From NCBI RefSeq assembly GCF_040081925.1, contig NZ_JBEBMF010000004.1, positions 124,001-188,000 on the forward strand: a DNA stretch of 64,000 nt, given 5' to 3'. A model generated the notes under the pieces. That model saw only the letters and a program-made list of their open reading frames with translations, ran no database searches and was not told where the DNA came from. This DNA comes from Mesorhizobium_K quangtriensis. GTDB taxonomy: Bacteria; Pseudomonadota; Alphaproteobacteria; Rhizobiales; Rhizobiaceae. A program made the translations under genes and the position numbers. This document shows, piece by piece, positions 12,836 through 20,348 of this stretch; within the stretch, counting starts at the first letter, position 1, and each line of letters opens with the position of its first letter.

Positions 12836-13642
12836 TTAGCCCGACGGATCAGCACGCCCGGCGTGCAGCATGTCCATCGCAGCAGCGTGAAGCTCAGGCG
12901 TCGCTGCTGCGACGATCCCGCCACCCTCCTCAGCCGGCCCGCCGTTCCATTCCGTCATCACCCCGCCGGCAGCCTCTACAATGGGGATGAGCGCGGCTAC
13001 GTCATACGATTGGAGACCGACTTCCACGACGAGGTCGATGTTGCCTGCGGCCAGCATCACATACGCGTAGCAATCCGTTCCGTATCGTGGCAGCTGCACC
13101 GCCTTCTCCAGGCGATCGTAGGCAACGCGCCGGTCGCCCTGGAAGAGCGCCGGCGTCGTTGTGCAGAGCGTGGCATCGCCAAGCGACGTCGTCTTGCGCG
13201 TGGTCAGCCGACGCGCCCCTCCCGCCGCCCCATGGGGTCCCTCAGCCCAGGCTTCCCCGCCGATCGCATAAAACAATTCGCCCGTAAACGGTTGCGCCAT
13301 CATGCCCGCGATCGCGTCTCCCCGCTCGGTCAGGCCAACGAGTGTTCCCCACAGCGGAATACCGGAGATAAACGACCGCGTTCCATCGATCGGATCGATA
13401 ATCCAGACGTGGTCGTTGGACGCGTTCTCAGCTCCGAACTCCTCTCCCAATATGCCATGGTCGGGATATTCTGCCCGGATGAGCGCACGTATTGCCTTTT
13501 CGGCTTCGCGGTCGGCCTCGGTAACTGGATCGAACCCTCCGTCAACCTTGTTGGCAACGTCACCGGACTGCCGGAATCGTGGCAGTGTTTCAGCGGCTGC
13601 CGCTTCAGCTATACGCCGGAAAAACTCGACTTTTACCGTCAA
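12836..13642 (-). CDS. hisN: Inositol-monophosphatase family; histidinol-phosphate phosphatase HisN-like
   Basis: 268 residues from a TTG start. The Mg-dependent phosphatase motifs are complete: DPVTEADREAE (38-48), GEE (66-68), DPIDGTRSFISG (83-94) and SYDVAALIPIVEAAGG near the C terminus. The DGTR-(S/A)-FISG form, rather than DGT-x-NF, points to the histidinol-phosphatase branch (histidine biosynthesis) over SuhB/inositol phosphatase. Start choice: GAGGAG lies 7 nt before the TTG at 13642, while the upstream in-frame ATG at 13681 has no ribosome-binding site and precedes it. Upstream and divergent is the alpha-r8-type small RNA, which was originally named after its neighbourhood to such a gene (suhB motif). 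Confidence 0.85.
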   Translation of the reverse strand: MTVKVEFFRRIAEAAAAETLPRFRQSGDVANKVDGGFDPVTEADREAEKAIRALIRAEYPDHGILGEEFGAENASNDHVWIIDPIDGTRSFISGIPLWGTLVGLTERGDAIAGMMAQPFTGELFYAIGGEAWAEGPHGAAGGARRLTTRKTTSLGDATLCTTTPALFQGDRRVAYDRLEKAVQLPRYGTDCYAYVMLAAGNIDLVVEVGLQSYDVAALIPIVEAAGGVMTEWNGGPAEEGGGIVAAATPELHAAAMDMLHAGRADPSG

Positions 13643-13740
13643 ACGACCGCTCCTCGATACAAAAATGGTGCAGAAATGCAACTATCGCATCGCTTCACCG
13701 GAATTTTTCACTTTGCCTGACAAAAGCTGTTAGGCAGTTG

Positions 13741-13766
13741 TTGACATTTGTGCATCGCACCATAAT
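13741..13766 (+). promoter_or_regulatory. Sigma-70-type promoter of the small RNA
   Basis: TTGACA at 13741-13746 and CATAAT at 13761-13766 (14-bp spacer; ATAATC/TAATCT one to two bases on gives 15-16). It sits 7-10 bases before the first hairpin of the predicted small RNA and is the only strong -35 here. Confidence 0.6.
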
Positions 13767-13773
13767 CTCTTCA

Positions 13774-13857
13774 TCGGACAGGTTCTCCTGTCCATGCCCT
13801 CCTTGGGCGTTTCCTCCCTAGACTTCGACCGCGTCGGCAACGATGCGGTCTTTTTTT
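13774..13857 (+). ncRNA. Small regulatory RNA, alpha-r8/MmgR-like (Rfam suhB-type motif)
   Basis: About 84 nt with three stem-loops: GGACAGG-TTCT-CCTGTCC (13776-13793), ATGCCC-TCCTT-GGGCGT (13794-13810 approx.), a single-stranded stretch TTCCTCCCTAGACTTC, then a terminator hairpin ending in seven T. C/U-rich CCUCC segments in a loop and in the open stretch are anti-Shine-Dalgarno-like seed regions, as in the rhizobial alpha-r8 RNA MmgR, an Hfq-dependent regulator linked to carbon storage granules. No ORF lies in the region. The family name is from remembered pattern and needs a covariance search; the presence of a structured, promoter-to-terminator RNA is well supported. Confidence 0.82.
13827..13857 (+). 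terminator. Rho-independent terminator of the small RNA
   Basis: GACCGC-G-TCG-GCAA-CGA-T-GCGGTC (one G-T pair) followed by seven T at 13851-13857. Textbook intrinsic terminator on the plus strand. Confidence 0.93.
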
Positions 13858-13902
13858 AACCGCCTCACGGACCAGTTCCCTGGGACGACGCGGCGTGAAG
13901 AC

Positions 13903-14832
13903 TTATTCGGCGGCAAGCGGGAGGTCGAGGAAATTGTCATCGGGCATCGCCATGAGTTCGGCGATCAGACGAGTCATGTCGTCCGCCAAGGCATTGAAGC
14001 GTGACAGTTTTCGCATCGTCCGCTCATCCATGTAGAGGCCACGATTGACCTCGATCTGAAGCGCGTGCAGCCTTTTTGCCGGACGGCCGTAATGCTCCGT
14101 GATGAAGCCTCCCGCATAAGGCTTGTTGTGCGCAACCGAGTACCCCAGCGACAGCAGGACTGAGATGGCAGTGTCTGTCAGCGCCCGCGCGGCCGATGTG
14201 CCGAAGCGATCGCCGACGATGAAGTCGGGCCGTGCGCCGTTTTCACCGATGCGTATGTTCGCGGGCATCGAGTGGCAGTCGATTAGCACCGCGTAGCCGA
14301 AGCGCGCGTGGGTCCGCGTGAGCAACAGCTTCAGCGTGTCGTGATAGGGCTTGTAGATGGACTCGATCCGCCCGACCGCCTCCGCCAGCGGCAAACGCCC
14401 CGCATAGATATCGAGACCCTCGCCGACCAGTTTCGGCACCGTGCCAAGTCCTCCGGCTACGCGCGCCGACCGGATGTTGGCAAATGACGGCACCGGCTCG
14501 GCAAACATGCGCGGGTCGAGTTCCCACGGTTCGCGGTTCACATCGAGATAGGCTCGGGGAAAATTTGCGGCCAGCATGGGCGCGCCGAGGGGGACGGCGG
14601 CACCGAACAGATCATCTACATAGGAATCCTCCGACCGTCGGATTTCCATCGCATCGAGCCTGGTCAGCGCCAGAAAGCGTTCGGGATAATGACTTCCGCT
14701 ATGAGGCGAGTTGAACACAAACGGGACACGCTGTTCCGCGCTTTCGCGAACCTCGAAGGGCGGCACGATCGCAAAATCGTCCGCTGGCGTCATGCTCGGA
14801 CCCTGAACTGCTGCATCGGACGAAACTGACAT
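13903..14832 (-). CDS. N-formylglutamate amidohydrolase family protein
   Basis: 309 residues from ATG 14832. The family (PF05013) hydrolyses N-formyl-L-glutamate to formate and glutamate at the end of one histidine degradation route, but many rhizobial copies stand outside hut operons and have unproven substrates. Visible: FNSPHSGSHYPERF near the N terminus (the metal-site His and following residues), DVNREPWELD, LIDCHSMPAN and ITEHYGRP. No hut genes are nearby. It is divergent from cpdR, an arrangement common in Rhizobiales. Start is uncertain: in-frame ATG, GTG and TTG options extend to 14913, the GGAG at about 14909-14912 favouring a longer form starting at GTG, whereas 14832 and a further internal ATG lack a good ribosome-binding site. 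Confidence 0.85.
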   Translation of the reverse strand: MSVSSDAAVQGPSMTPADDFAIVPPFEVRESAEQRVPFVFNSPHSGSHYPERFLALTRLDAMEIRRSEDSYVDDLFGAAVPLGAPMLAANFPRAYLDVNREPWELDPRMFAEPVPSFANIRSARVAGGLGTVPKLVGEGLDIYAGRLPLAEAVGRIESIYKPYHDTLKLLLTRTHARFGYAVLIDCHSMPANIRIGENGARPDFIVGDRFGTSAARALTDTAISVLLSLGYSVAHNKPYAGGFITEHYGRPAKRLHALQIEVNRGLYMDERTMRKLSRFNALADDMTRLIAELMAMPDDNFLDLPLAAE

Positions 14833-14983
14833 CTGGAGGCGTTGCTGTCCAGCACCGAGCCAAGTTGGTTCGCATGCATGCGTTGCAACATTCACTTGAT
14901 GTTTACACTCCAACCTACATATAGAACATGGTTAATGGGCTCGCTTGGGAACAAGCCCCGAGGGTGATTCGGACGGAACTGGC

Positions 14984-15346
14984 ATGGCACGCATACTGCT
15001 TGCGGAAGACGATGACGATATGCGTCGGTTTCTGGTCAAGGCGCTTGAGCGCGCCGGTTACGATGTCAGCGATTTCGACAACGGCGCGAGCGCCTACGAG
15101 CGTCTGCGGGAAGAACCGTTCTCGCTGCTGCTGACCGACATCGTGATGCCCGAGATGGACGGTATCGAACTGGCTCGCAGGGCAACCGAGATCGATCCGG
15201 ATTTGAAGGTCATGTTCATCACAGGCTTCGCCGCCGTGGCCCTGAATCCGGATTCTAAGGCTCCCAAGGACGCCAAGATTCTGTCGAAGCCCTTCCATCT
15301 GCGCGACCTCGTCAACGAGGTGGAGAAGATGCTGCAGGCCGCCTGA
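14984..15346 (+). CDS. cpdR: Single-domain response regulator CpdR (cell-cycle proteolysis adaptor)
   Basis: 120 residues, receiver domain only, no output domain. In alphaproteobacteria CpdR, when unphosphorylated, directs ClpXP to the cell pole and primes it for substrates such as PdeA; the CckA-ChpT phosphorelay switches it off. The receiver residues are present: acidic pair in AEDDDD (8-12), phosphoacceptor Asp52 in LLTDIVMPEMDG, Thr/Ser switch in FITGFAA and Lys102 in LSKPFHL. The MARILLAEDDDDMRRFLVKALE opening (shown in part) is almost the textbook CpdR sequence. Start ATG 14984 is preferred over an upstream in-frame start at 14945. It is the last core gene before the tRNA-Val integration site. 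Confidence 0.95.
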   Translation: MARILLAEDDDDMRRFLVKALERAGYDVSDFDNGASAYERLREEPFSLLLTDIVMPEMDGIELARRATEIDPDLKVMFITGFAAVALNPDSKAPKDAKILSKPFHLRDLVNEVEKMLQAA

Positions 15347-15485
15347 CAAAGCAGTCGACTGCACGCTTTTGCCATGTTCCGGCAGAGCCAACGCTTGGTT
15401 TCCCCATAAGTCGTATGTAGGCCGAGATAGCCGCAAACCGCTATTGACGCGCTTTTGCAAAAATGGTGTATGCGCGGCGTCGGAT

Positions 15486-15560
15486 GGGCGTGTAGCTCAG
15501 CGGGAGAGCACTGCATTGACATTGCAGGGGTCACAGGTTCAATCCCTGTCACGCCCACCA
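15486..15560 (+). tRNA. tRNA-Val (anticodon GAC)
   Basis: 75 nt including an encoded CCA. Acceptor stem GGGCGTG/CACGCCC, D stem GCTC/GAGC, anticodon stem CTGCA/TGCAG with loop TTGACAT (anticodon GAC), T arm ACAGG-TTCAATC-CCTGT. A TTGACG at 15444-15449 and TATGCG-like box at 15469 are a plausible promoter. Its 3' 53 bases are duplicated at 23783-23836, marking it as the insertion site of the island; the intact gene lies on the integrase side. Confidence 0.97.
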
Positions 15561-15561
15561 T
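15508..15561 (+). repeat. attL: 54-bp direct repeat within tRNA-Val
   Basis: Starts GCACTGCATTGAC and ends CGCCCACCAT; covers the anticodon arm to the CCA end plus one base. Identical to 23783-23836. Crossover probably lies in the anticodon or T-arm region, as for other tRNA-targeting tyrosine integrases. Confidence 0.95.
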
Positions 15562-15628
15562 CCAACAGATTGAAAACAAATAGTTTTTTGATCTGACGCT
15601 TCCTTCGAAAACTGACCGATTTGGCTGC

Positions 15629-15649
15629 TGTCACAACTCTGTCACAGTG
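15629..15649 (+). repeat. TGTCACA tandem motif near attL (possible integrase arm sites)
   Basis: Two TGTCACA heptamers 11 bp apart, the second extended to TGTCACAGTG. The same 21-bp architecture recurs at 23641-23661 near the other end of the island. Position (121 bp inside attL, just before the integrase ATG) suits arm-type integrase or excisionase binding and autoregulation. Confidence 0.55.
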
Positions 15650-15660
15650 GATCAAAAGCT

Positions 15661-16644
15661 ATGGCTGCAATTCGGAAGCGTGGAGACAACTGGCAGGTGC
15701 AGATTCGCCGTCAGGGAATGAGCCCTCTTTCAAAGACATTTTCTAGGAAATCCGACGCACTCACGTGGGCACGATCTACCGAGGTCAAAGCGCAGGAAAA
15801 CGAACTGCCACCCGATCGAAGGATTCTGAACAGCCTGACGCTGAGCGACCTGGTCGAACGGTATCTGAGCGAGATCGTGACAACAAAGAAAGGGGTCGAG
15901 GTAGAGACGATCGTTTTGAAGCGTTTCCTGCGTGAGTCGCTGTGTCAGAGGAAGCTGGCGACAATCTTCCAATCTGATTTCGCTTCGTACCGGGACCGAC
16001 GTCTCACGGAAGTCACCGCAAAGACAGTAGCAAGGCAGTTGGCCCCTATATCAAATATGTTTCGGATCGCTCGCCTTGAATGGGGAATTCCCGTCCATAA
16101 CCCGCTCGCTGGCCTTAAGCTGGATTCCAACGGTAACAGGCGGGAACGACGCCTCAGAGATGGCGAACAGGAAAGGCTGCTCAAGGCAGCGACAACATCT
16201 AGAAATCCCTATCTGCTGCCAGTCGTATTACTTGCTCTGGAAACAGCCATGCGCAGGGGTGAAATCCTTTCCATGCTCTGGGACCATGTGGACCTCAATC
16301 GTCGCTCGGTGACGATTCCTGAGGCGAAAAACGGGCATTCCAGGACGATCCCTCTGAGCATCGAAGCAAAACGAATTCTGAGCGAACTCAAGCGTGAGGG
16401 AGCTGAGATTTTCCCGATATCACCGTTGGCTCTAAGATTGGCTTGGGTTCGATTGGCCAAGAGAGCGAAAGTTGACGATCTGCATTTCCATGACCTTCGG
16501 CACGAAGCCATCAGTCGATTTTTTGAGAAGGGGCTGACCGTCCCGGAGGTTGCGTCGATCAGTGGCCACAAGGATGTGAGGATGCTCCTTCGGTATGCTC
16601 ACGCGGACAACAGCAGAGTGATCTCCAAGCTTGATAACATCTAG
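15661..16644 (+). CDS. int: Site-specific tyrosine recombinase (island integrase)
   Basis: 327 residues. Catalyses insertion and excision of the island at tRNA-Val. An N-terminal Arm-binding-like part (RKRGDNWQVQIRRQG, ~5-19) and a SAM-like core-binding region (~60-145) precede the catalytic domain, whose residues are all present: Arg198 (TAMRRGEIL), Lys223 (AKNGHSRT), His277 and Arg280 (HFHDLRHE), His303 (SGHKD) and nucleophile Tyr312 (LRYAH). It lies 100 bp after the tRNA-Val CCA end and points into the island, the standard arrangement. The ribosome-binding site is weak. The protein looks intact, so the island may still move. Confidence 0.95.
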   Translation: MAAIRKRGDNWQVQIRRQGMSPLSKTFSRKSDALTWARSTEVKAQENELPPDRRILNSLTLSDLVERYLSEIVTTKKGVEVETIVLKRFLRESLCQRKLATIFQSDFASYRDRRLTEVTAKTVARQLAPISNMFRIARLEWGIPVHNPLAGLKLDSNGNRRERRLRDGEQERLLKAATTSRNPYLLPVVLLALETAMRRGEILSMLWDHVDLNRRSVTIPEAKNGHSRTIPLSIEAKRILSELKREGAEIFPISPLALRLAWVRLAKRAKVDDLHFHDLRHEAISRFFEKGLTVPEVASISGHKDVRMLLRYAHADNSRVISKLDNI

Positions 16645-16692
16645 TATATAGAAGGACCATTGGGACCGCATGGACGGCTCTTATTGGAATTA

Positions 16693-16715
16693 ATTTATAG
16701 GAAATTTCTATAAAT
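16693..16715. promoter_or_regulatory. AT-only inverted repeat upstream of the ATPase gene
   Basis: ATTTATA (16693-16699) and TATAAAT (16709-16715) flank a central palindrome GAAATTTC. It lies just upstream of the -35 box at 16728. Could be an operator or part of an AT-rich unwinding region; too AT-rich for an intrinsic terminator of int. Confidence 0.45.
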
Positions 16716-16727
16716 ATAAAATATTAC

Positions 16728-16756
16728 TTGACTTTTGTATTACAATATGCTATCAT
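16728..16756 (+). promoter_or_regulatory. Promoter of the island P-loop ATPase gene
   Basis: TTGACT (16728-16733), exactly 17 bp, TATCAT (16751-16756), in a very AT-rich block. Predicted start near 16763, which places the hairpin 16762-16790 at the very 5' end of a ~125-nt leader. Confidence 0.68.
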
Positions 16757-16761
16757 GCAAC

Positions 16762-16790
16762 AAAGAAGTAGGATTTTACCTGCCTTCTTT
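16762..16790 (+). other. 5'-end leader hairpin of the ATPase transcript
   Basis: AAAGAAG (16762-16768) pairs with CTTCTTT (16784-16790); an inner AGG/CCT adds three pairs around an ATTTTA loop. It begins where transcription should start. It could protect the mRNA or act as an attenuator or antisense-RNA target as in replication genes; no function can be assigned. Confidence 0.45.
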
Positions 16791-16887
16791 ATCTCCACAA
16801 TAGCTGGCAATGCGTCCTATGTGTCCAAAGTGACCGTGGGTGTGGAGAAATTTTATTTAATTTGATATTTATAAAAGGAAATTATTT

Positions 16888-18456
16888 ATGAGCAATATAA
16901 TTATACAAAATAATAGTCTAATTTTGAACAGACCAATACAGATTGTCGGAAATAAATCGTACTCCGCATCCAGAATTTCTTTCAAAGACAGTAAGGGAAA
17001 GGTGTCAGAGTGTTGGGTTGTGACGAGTGGAGATTTCGAAGAGCGTTATTCGGAAGTTCCTCTTTCTGGGCATCGAATTTTCAGTGAGAGCCCTTTCTCC
17101 ATCGATCTCGCTGGGATTCCTCGCCCTGGGTCAACCTTAAGTCCCGCCGCCTATCAGAAGTACGTATTAGACGGGACGGCCCCTCCCCCTATTGCGAGGC
17201 TGTTTGTGTATGCTTCTGCAGCGATAAGCTCATTTGTTGCGTTTGACGGATCGTTCGCAGATCAGGCCGATATGTCTGATTTCTTGGCTTGCTGGGCCAT
17301 TTCCACCTATGCGACCAGCGCATTCGATACCATGGGGTACATCTGGCCTAATGGTGAAAGAGGCTCCGGCAAAACACAGCTGCTCAAGGCGGTAATGAAT
17401 CTTTCCTTCATGGGACTGACCGTAGCGAGCAGCTCGTCCTTCGCTTCCTTTCGTGACCAAGCGGCACTTGGAGCTACTATCGGATTAGACGACTGCGAAG
17501 AAGTCCGCAGGATGGAGAACAGCAAGCGAGAGCTGCTTCTTGCAGGCAACACCAAAGGCGCGGGCTTCATGTTCAAGGAACCCGGAAAACGAGAGGGCTC
17601 TTGGACGACGCGCTACATTGACGCTTTCGCACCGCGAGGGTTTACGTCGATAGGTCTTCCTGACCCCGTCCTTGCCTCAAGAGTAATTCTGATACCGTTG
17701 GTCGCATCAGGTGATTTGACGAAGACGCGAAAGAAGCCAACCAATCATGCTGATTGGAACGTACCTCCGCACGATATCCGGGATGGGATTTGGCTGAGCG
17801 TTTGCAAAGAACTCCTTTCCATCAGAAAGGCGAAGGCAGATGTTGATAGCTCATCGGAGATCAGCGGTCGTGATTACGATATCTTTCAAGCTCCGCTGAC
17901 GATCGCTTACTGGCTAGATCGGACCCACAACATGGATGGGCTGTTCGATCGAATGCTTGGCGTGATGAGCGCTTACCACGAGGTGAAGCAGCAGAATAAT
18001 CTACCTAGCTTCGAACTCCTACTGCTTCAGGCCCTCATAGACCTCCTTTCAAAGGCTGGAGCTGTGACGGATTCCATCAGCACGGCTGACATCATGTTTC
18101 GCGTTCAGGAGATCTGTCACGAACGAGACATCACAGACGAGGAACTACTTTCGTCAGATGTCCAGAAGATAGGAATGGCACTCGGCCGTCTGGGTTTCGT
18201 GAAATCGAAGTCTCACGGTCGGCAACGCAAATGGCAAATCACCAAAAGCGTAGTTTTGCAAAAAGCCAAGGCCGCAGGATTTACGCTAGAGCTGCCAGAC
18301 CCGGTTGAGAGCCCTCCAATTGAAATTGCTATTTTACCGGAGAGTGATCGGCCGATGGGTTGGGGTCATCTAGGACCCAGAATTCCTTGGAATCCAGATG
18401 GTGAGAGCGACGACTCCAACCAGCCGGCAACGTCTACCAAGCGCGCTCCTTGGTAA
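16888..18456 (+). CDS. P-loop ATPase, putative replication/helicase-like protein of the island
   Basis: 522 residues. Walker A is GERGSGKT (156-163) and a Walker B-like TIGLDDCEE follows at 197-205; ~60 residues later comes GFTSIGLPDPVLASRVILIPL (in parts), resembling sensor regions of DUF3631/DUF927-type helicase-like ATPases found in phage and integrative elements. The C-terminal ~100 residues (DITDEELLSSDVQKIGMALGRLGF, RQRKWQI, in parts) look like a winged-helix DNA-binding module. AGGA lies 8 nt before the ATG. Role in island replication or maintenance is inferred from domain type and position after int. I cannot name a specific family with certainty. Confidence 0.7.
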   Translation: MSNIIIQNNSLILNRPIQIVGNKSYSASRISFKDSKGKVSECWVVTSGDFEERYSEVPLSGHRIFSESPFSIDLAGIPRPGSTLSPAAYQKYVLDGTAPPPIARLFVYASAAISSFVAFDGSFADQADMSDFLACWAISTYATSAFDTMGYIWPNGERGSGKTQLLKAVMNLSFMGLTVASSSSFASFRDQAALGATIGLDDCEEVRRMENSKRELLLAGNTKGAGFMFKEPGKREGSWTTRYIDAFAPRGFTSIGLPDPVLASRVILIPLVASGDLTKTRKKPTNHADWNVPPHDIRDGIWLSVCKELLSIRKAKADVDSSSEISGRDYDIFQAPLTIAYWLDRTHNMDGLFDRMLGVMSAYHEVKQQNNLPSFELLLLQALIDLLSKAGAVTDSISTADIMFRVQEICHERDITDEELLSSDVQKIGMALGRLGFVKSKSHGRQRKWQITKSVVLQKAKAAGFTLELPDPVESPPIEIAILPESDRPMGWGHLGPRIPWNPDGESDDSNQPATSTKRAPW

Positions 18457-18802
18457 TTAAAGTTCTGCAATTTCAGAATACCCAAAGCTTGCCGGTAACC
18501 TGATTTTCTAAAGGTTTCCATTTGCGGCTTTAAGCGACGCGGGGTCCGGTATCATAACGGTTCTGGGCTCCGCTTCCCTCGCTATTTCAAGTAGTGAGGA
18601 ATGTGCTGAGCGATATATCTGTCGTGCTTGCCCAACGATCAAGGCTGAGGTTGTCGTAAAGCTTTCCAAGCATTTCTGCCGAAAATTTCTCTGGGCTGTA
18701 AGCGATATGGGTACACCCACCCCTGGCTCCCGCCTCCCCTCCCCTCCCCTTGCGGCTCAACTCGGTTTGCATTGAGATAGCGGCCCTGGGAGGGAACACC
18801 TG
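18457..18802. other. 346-bp island spacer with a G-quadruplex-type tract on the minus strand
   Basis: No convincing gene; a 70-codon minus-strand frame (18508-18720) lacks a ribosome-binding site and recognisable sequence. At 18729-18749 the plus strand has four C runs (CCC, CCCC, CCCC, CCCC, spaced by 1-4 bases), so the minus strand carries four G runs able to form a G-quadruplex. A GGGAGG ribosome-binding site for the next gene is at ~18789-18794. Confidence 0.5.
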
Positions 18803-19672
18803 ATGCAGCAGTCCCGTAAGCTTAAGCGGCAACGTGCCGTTTCGTCTGCTCTGGCAACGCTCATTGTTTTCATCCCTTACTCAAGCATCGGGGGCGAGTA
18901 TGACGGCTGGTGTTTCCCGGCCAATGATTGCACAGGCGAACCTAGCCCTATCAGGGACGGCAAATTCTCCACTTGTGAAGAACTCTGCGAGATGACCAAC
19001 CCTACGAAGATTGGAGGTTTGGACGCATCAATCTATTCGGTGAGTTGCGATGGTGATCATCTAGAGCAGCCGTCAATCAGCAACCGCATTTTCACGCGGT
19101 ACAAGGATTCCAACGGCACCGAGAAGGTTCTGGCATTGGATGGGACTGGCGTCACGGAACTGACGAAATGTACCGAAACAGGCCTTGCCACTCCAGATGA
19201 TACCCTGCCCAATCAGACCAAGGCCTGTCCTCTGGAGAATTCTGTGTGGAGATCCGGAACGGCAAGTGACAACATCACCCTTAGATATACGAGCAAGCCA
19301 TTTTTCTTCCTCTCCGGCCCTGTCTCCTTTGAACGATGGATTGACGACATCAAGCAGTGGACCGTAACGGCCTCGATTGAGTGTTCGAACGGAGTACCCT
19401 TTTGCCACCTCATTCTGCCACTTGCTGGCAAAGACAAGCCACAGTTGATTCCATTGGAAATGGTCACCCCTGATGGACAGGAGTTGATCCAGGCAGGCCC
19501 TGCGGCTGCAGCTTCATTTGCGGTCTTTCCTCATTTGCGTCTCTCGACATACCGTTGGATCAATTACAGCGTAGAGCCCATCAGGGTAGCTTCGCAGTTT
19601 GAGGCTGAGGTTGACCAGAACGGTGATGTGATCCTGCCAAGCATTTACACGCTGTCGGATTGCGCAAGATGA
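18803..19672 (+). CDS. Secreted cysteine-rich protein of unknown function
   Basis: 289 residues with GGGAGG 8 nt before the ATG. Residues 1-30 form a signal peptide (basic RKLKRQR, then a hydrophobic stretch LATLIVFIPYSSIGG). The mature part carries about ten cysteines, among them WCFPANDC, CEELC, VSCDG, TKC, KACPLE, IEC, FCH and the C-terminal DCAR, suggesting disulphide bonds in the periplasm or outside. YDGWCFPANDCTG and TRYKDSNGTEKVLALDG give an impression of a small disulphide-rich beta fold. I do not recognise a family. It lies alone between the ATPase and resolvase genes and is a possible effector or surface/entry-blocking protein, which is speculation. Confidence 0.75.
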   Translation: MQQSRKLKRQRAVSSALATLIVFIPYSSIGGEYDGWCFPANDCTGEPSPIRDGKFSTCEELCEMTNPTKIGGLDASIYSVSCDGDHLEQPSISNRIFTRYKDSNGTEKVLALDGTGVTELTKCTETGLATPDDTLPNQTKACPLENSVWRSGTASDNITLRYTSKPFFFLSGPVSFERWIDDIKQWTVTASIECSNGVPFCHLILPLAGKDKPQLIPLEMVTPDGQELIQAGPAAAASFAVFPHLRLSTYRWINYSVEPIRVASQFEAEVDQNGDVILPSIYTLSDCAR

Positions 19673-19683
19673 GTACTGTCCAC

Positions 19684-19774
19684 AAAGGTATACCTTTTTA
19701 GTACGCCCTCGTTGACTGTACCTTTTGCGTCCAATAAATATGCGTCTGTATCTCTCTTACATGAAAGGGTACAG
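19684..19774. promoter_or_regulatory. Putative res/operator region of the serine recombinase
   Basis: Three related elements precede the resolvase ATG: a perfect 14-bp palindrome AAAGGTATACCTTT (19684-19697), CTGTACCTTTT (19716-19726), and its near-inverse AAAGGGTACAG (19764-19774). All share (G)GTA(C/T)-ACC-TTT half-sites. Such arrays upstream of resolvases serve as recombination subsites and autoregulatory operators. Exact crossover point unknown. Confidence 0.55.
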
Positions 19775-19776
19775 AT

Positions 19777-20328
19777 ATGGGCACCGTCGTTGGGTATGCA
19801 CGCGTCTCAACAGGACAACAGGACTACCAGGCACAGCTTGACCGGTTGAAGGCAGCAGGCGCTACGAAGGTCTTTTCGGAGAAGCGATCCGGTCTGGATG
19901 GTCAGAGGCCACAACTAGCCGAGTGTCTACGGTACGTCAGAGAAGGCGACACGTTGATCGTGACGAAGCTCGACCGTCTAGCCCGCTCTACAGCCGACCT
20001 CTACCGGATCGTCACCGACCTCAACGACAAAGGCGTCGGTTTCAAGGTGCTGGACGACACAGCCGTCGATACCACGTCGAGAACGGGCAAGCTGGTAATG
20101 GGCATACTTGCTTTGATCGCAGAGTTCGAAACCGAGATACGCCGAGAGCGTCAGATGGAAGGCATCGCTAAGGCGAAAGCTGAGGGAAGGATAGGAGGAC
20201 GCCCCAAGCTTATGACCGATAATGTCGAGGCCGAGATACGGAAGCTGCGGAAAGAGGGTATCAGCATCCGTAAAATCGCAGCTCAAATCGGCTTTTCGAA
20301 GGCTACTGTTCAGAAGATTTTGGCATAG
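19777..20328 (+). CDS. Serine recombinase, resolvase/invertase family
   Basis: 183 residues, normal for Tn3-resolvase/Hin-type enzymes. N-terminal catalytic domain: YARVSTGQQDYQAQ with the nucleophile Ser12, ending in the long E-helix; SGLDGQRPQL and TKLDRLARSTADL carry the conserved Arg residues. The C-terminal GRPKL linker and helix-turn-helix (ISIRKIAAQIGFSKATVQKIL) bind the half-sites. It probably resolves cointegrates or dimers, or inverts a segment, of the island. It overlaps palindromic sites immediately upstream. No transposase is next to it, so it is not part of an intact Tn3 element. Confidence 0.93.
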   Translation: MGTVVGYARVSTGQQDYQAQLDRLKAAGATKVFSEKRSGLDGQRPQLAECLRYVREGDTLIVTKLDRLARSTADLYRIVTDLNDKGVGFKVLDDTAVDTTSRTGKLVMGILALIAEFETEIRRERQMEGIAKAKAEGRIGGRPKLMTDNVEAEIRKLRKEGISIRKIAAQIGFSKATVQKILA

Positions 20329-20348
20329 GCAGCGAGGAAATCAGGACC

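Noticed and set aside
18508..18720. 70-codon minus-strand ORF in the island spacer
   Set aside because: No ribosome-binding site, no known motif and mixed composition; left as unassigned spacer.
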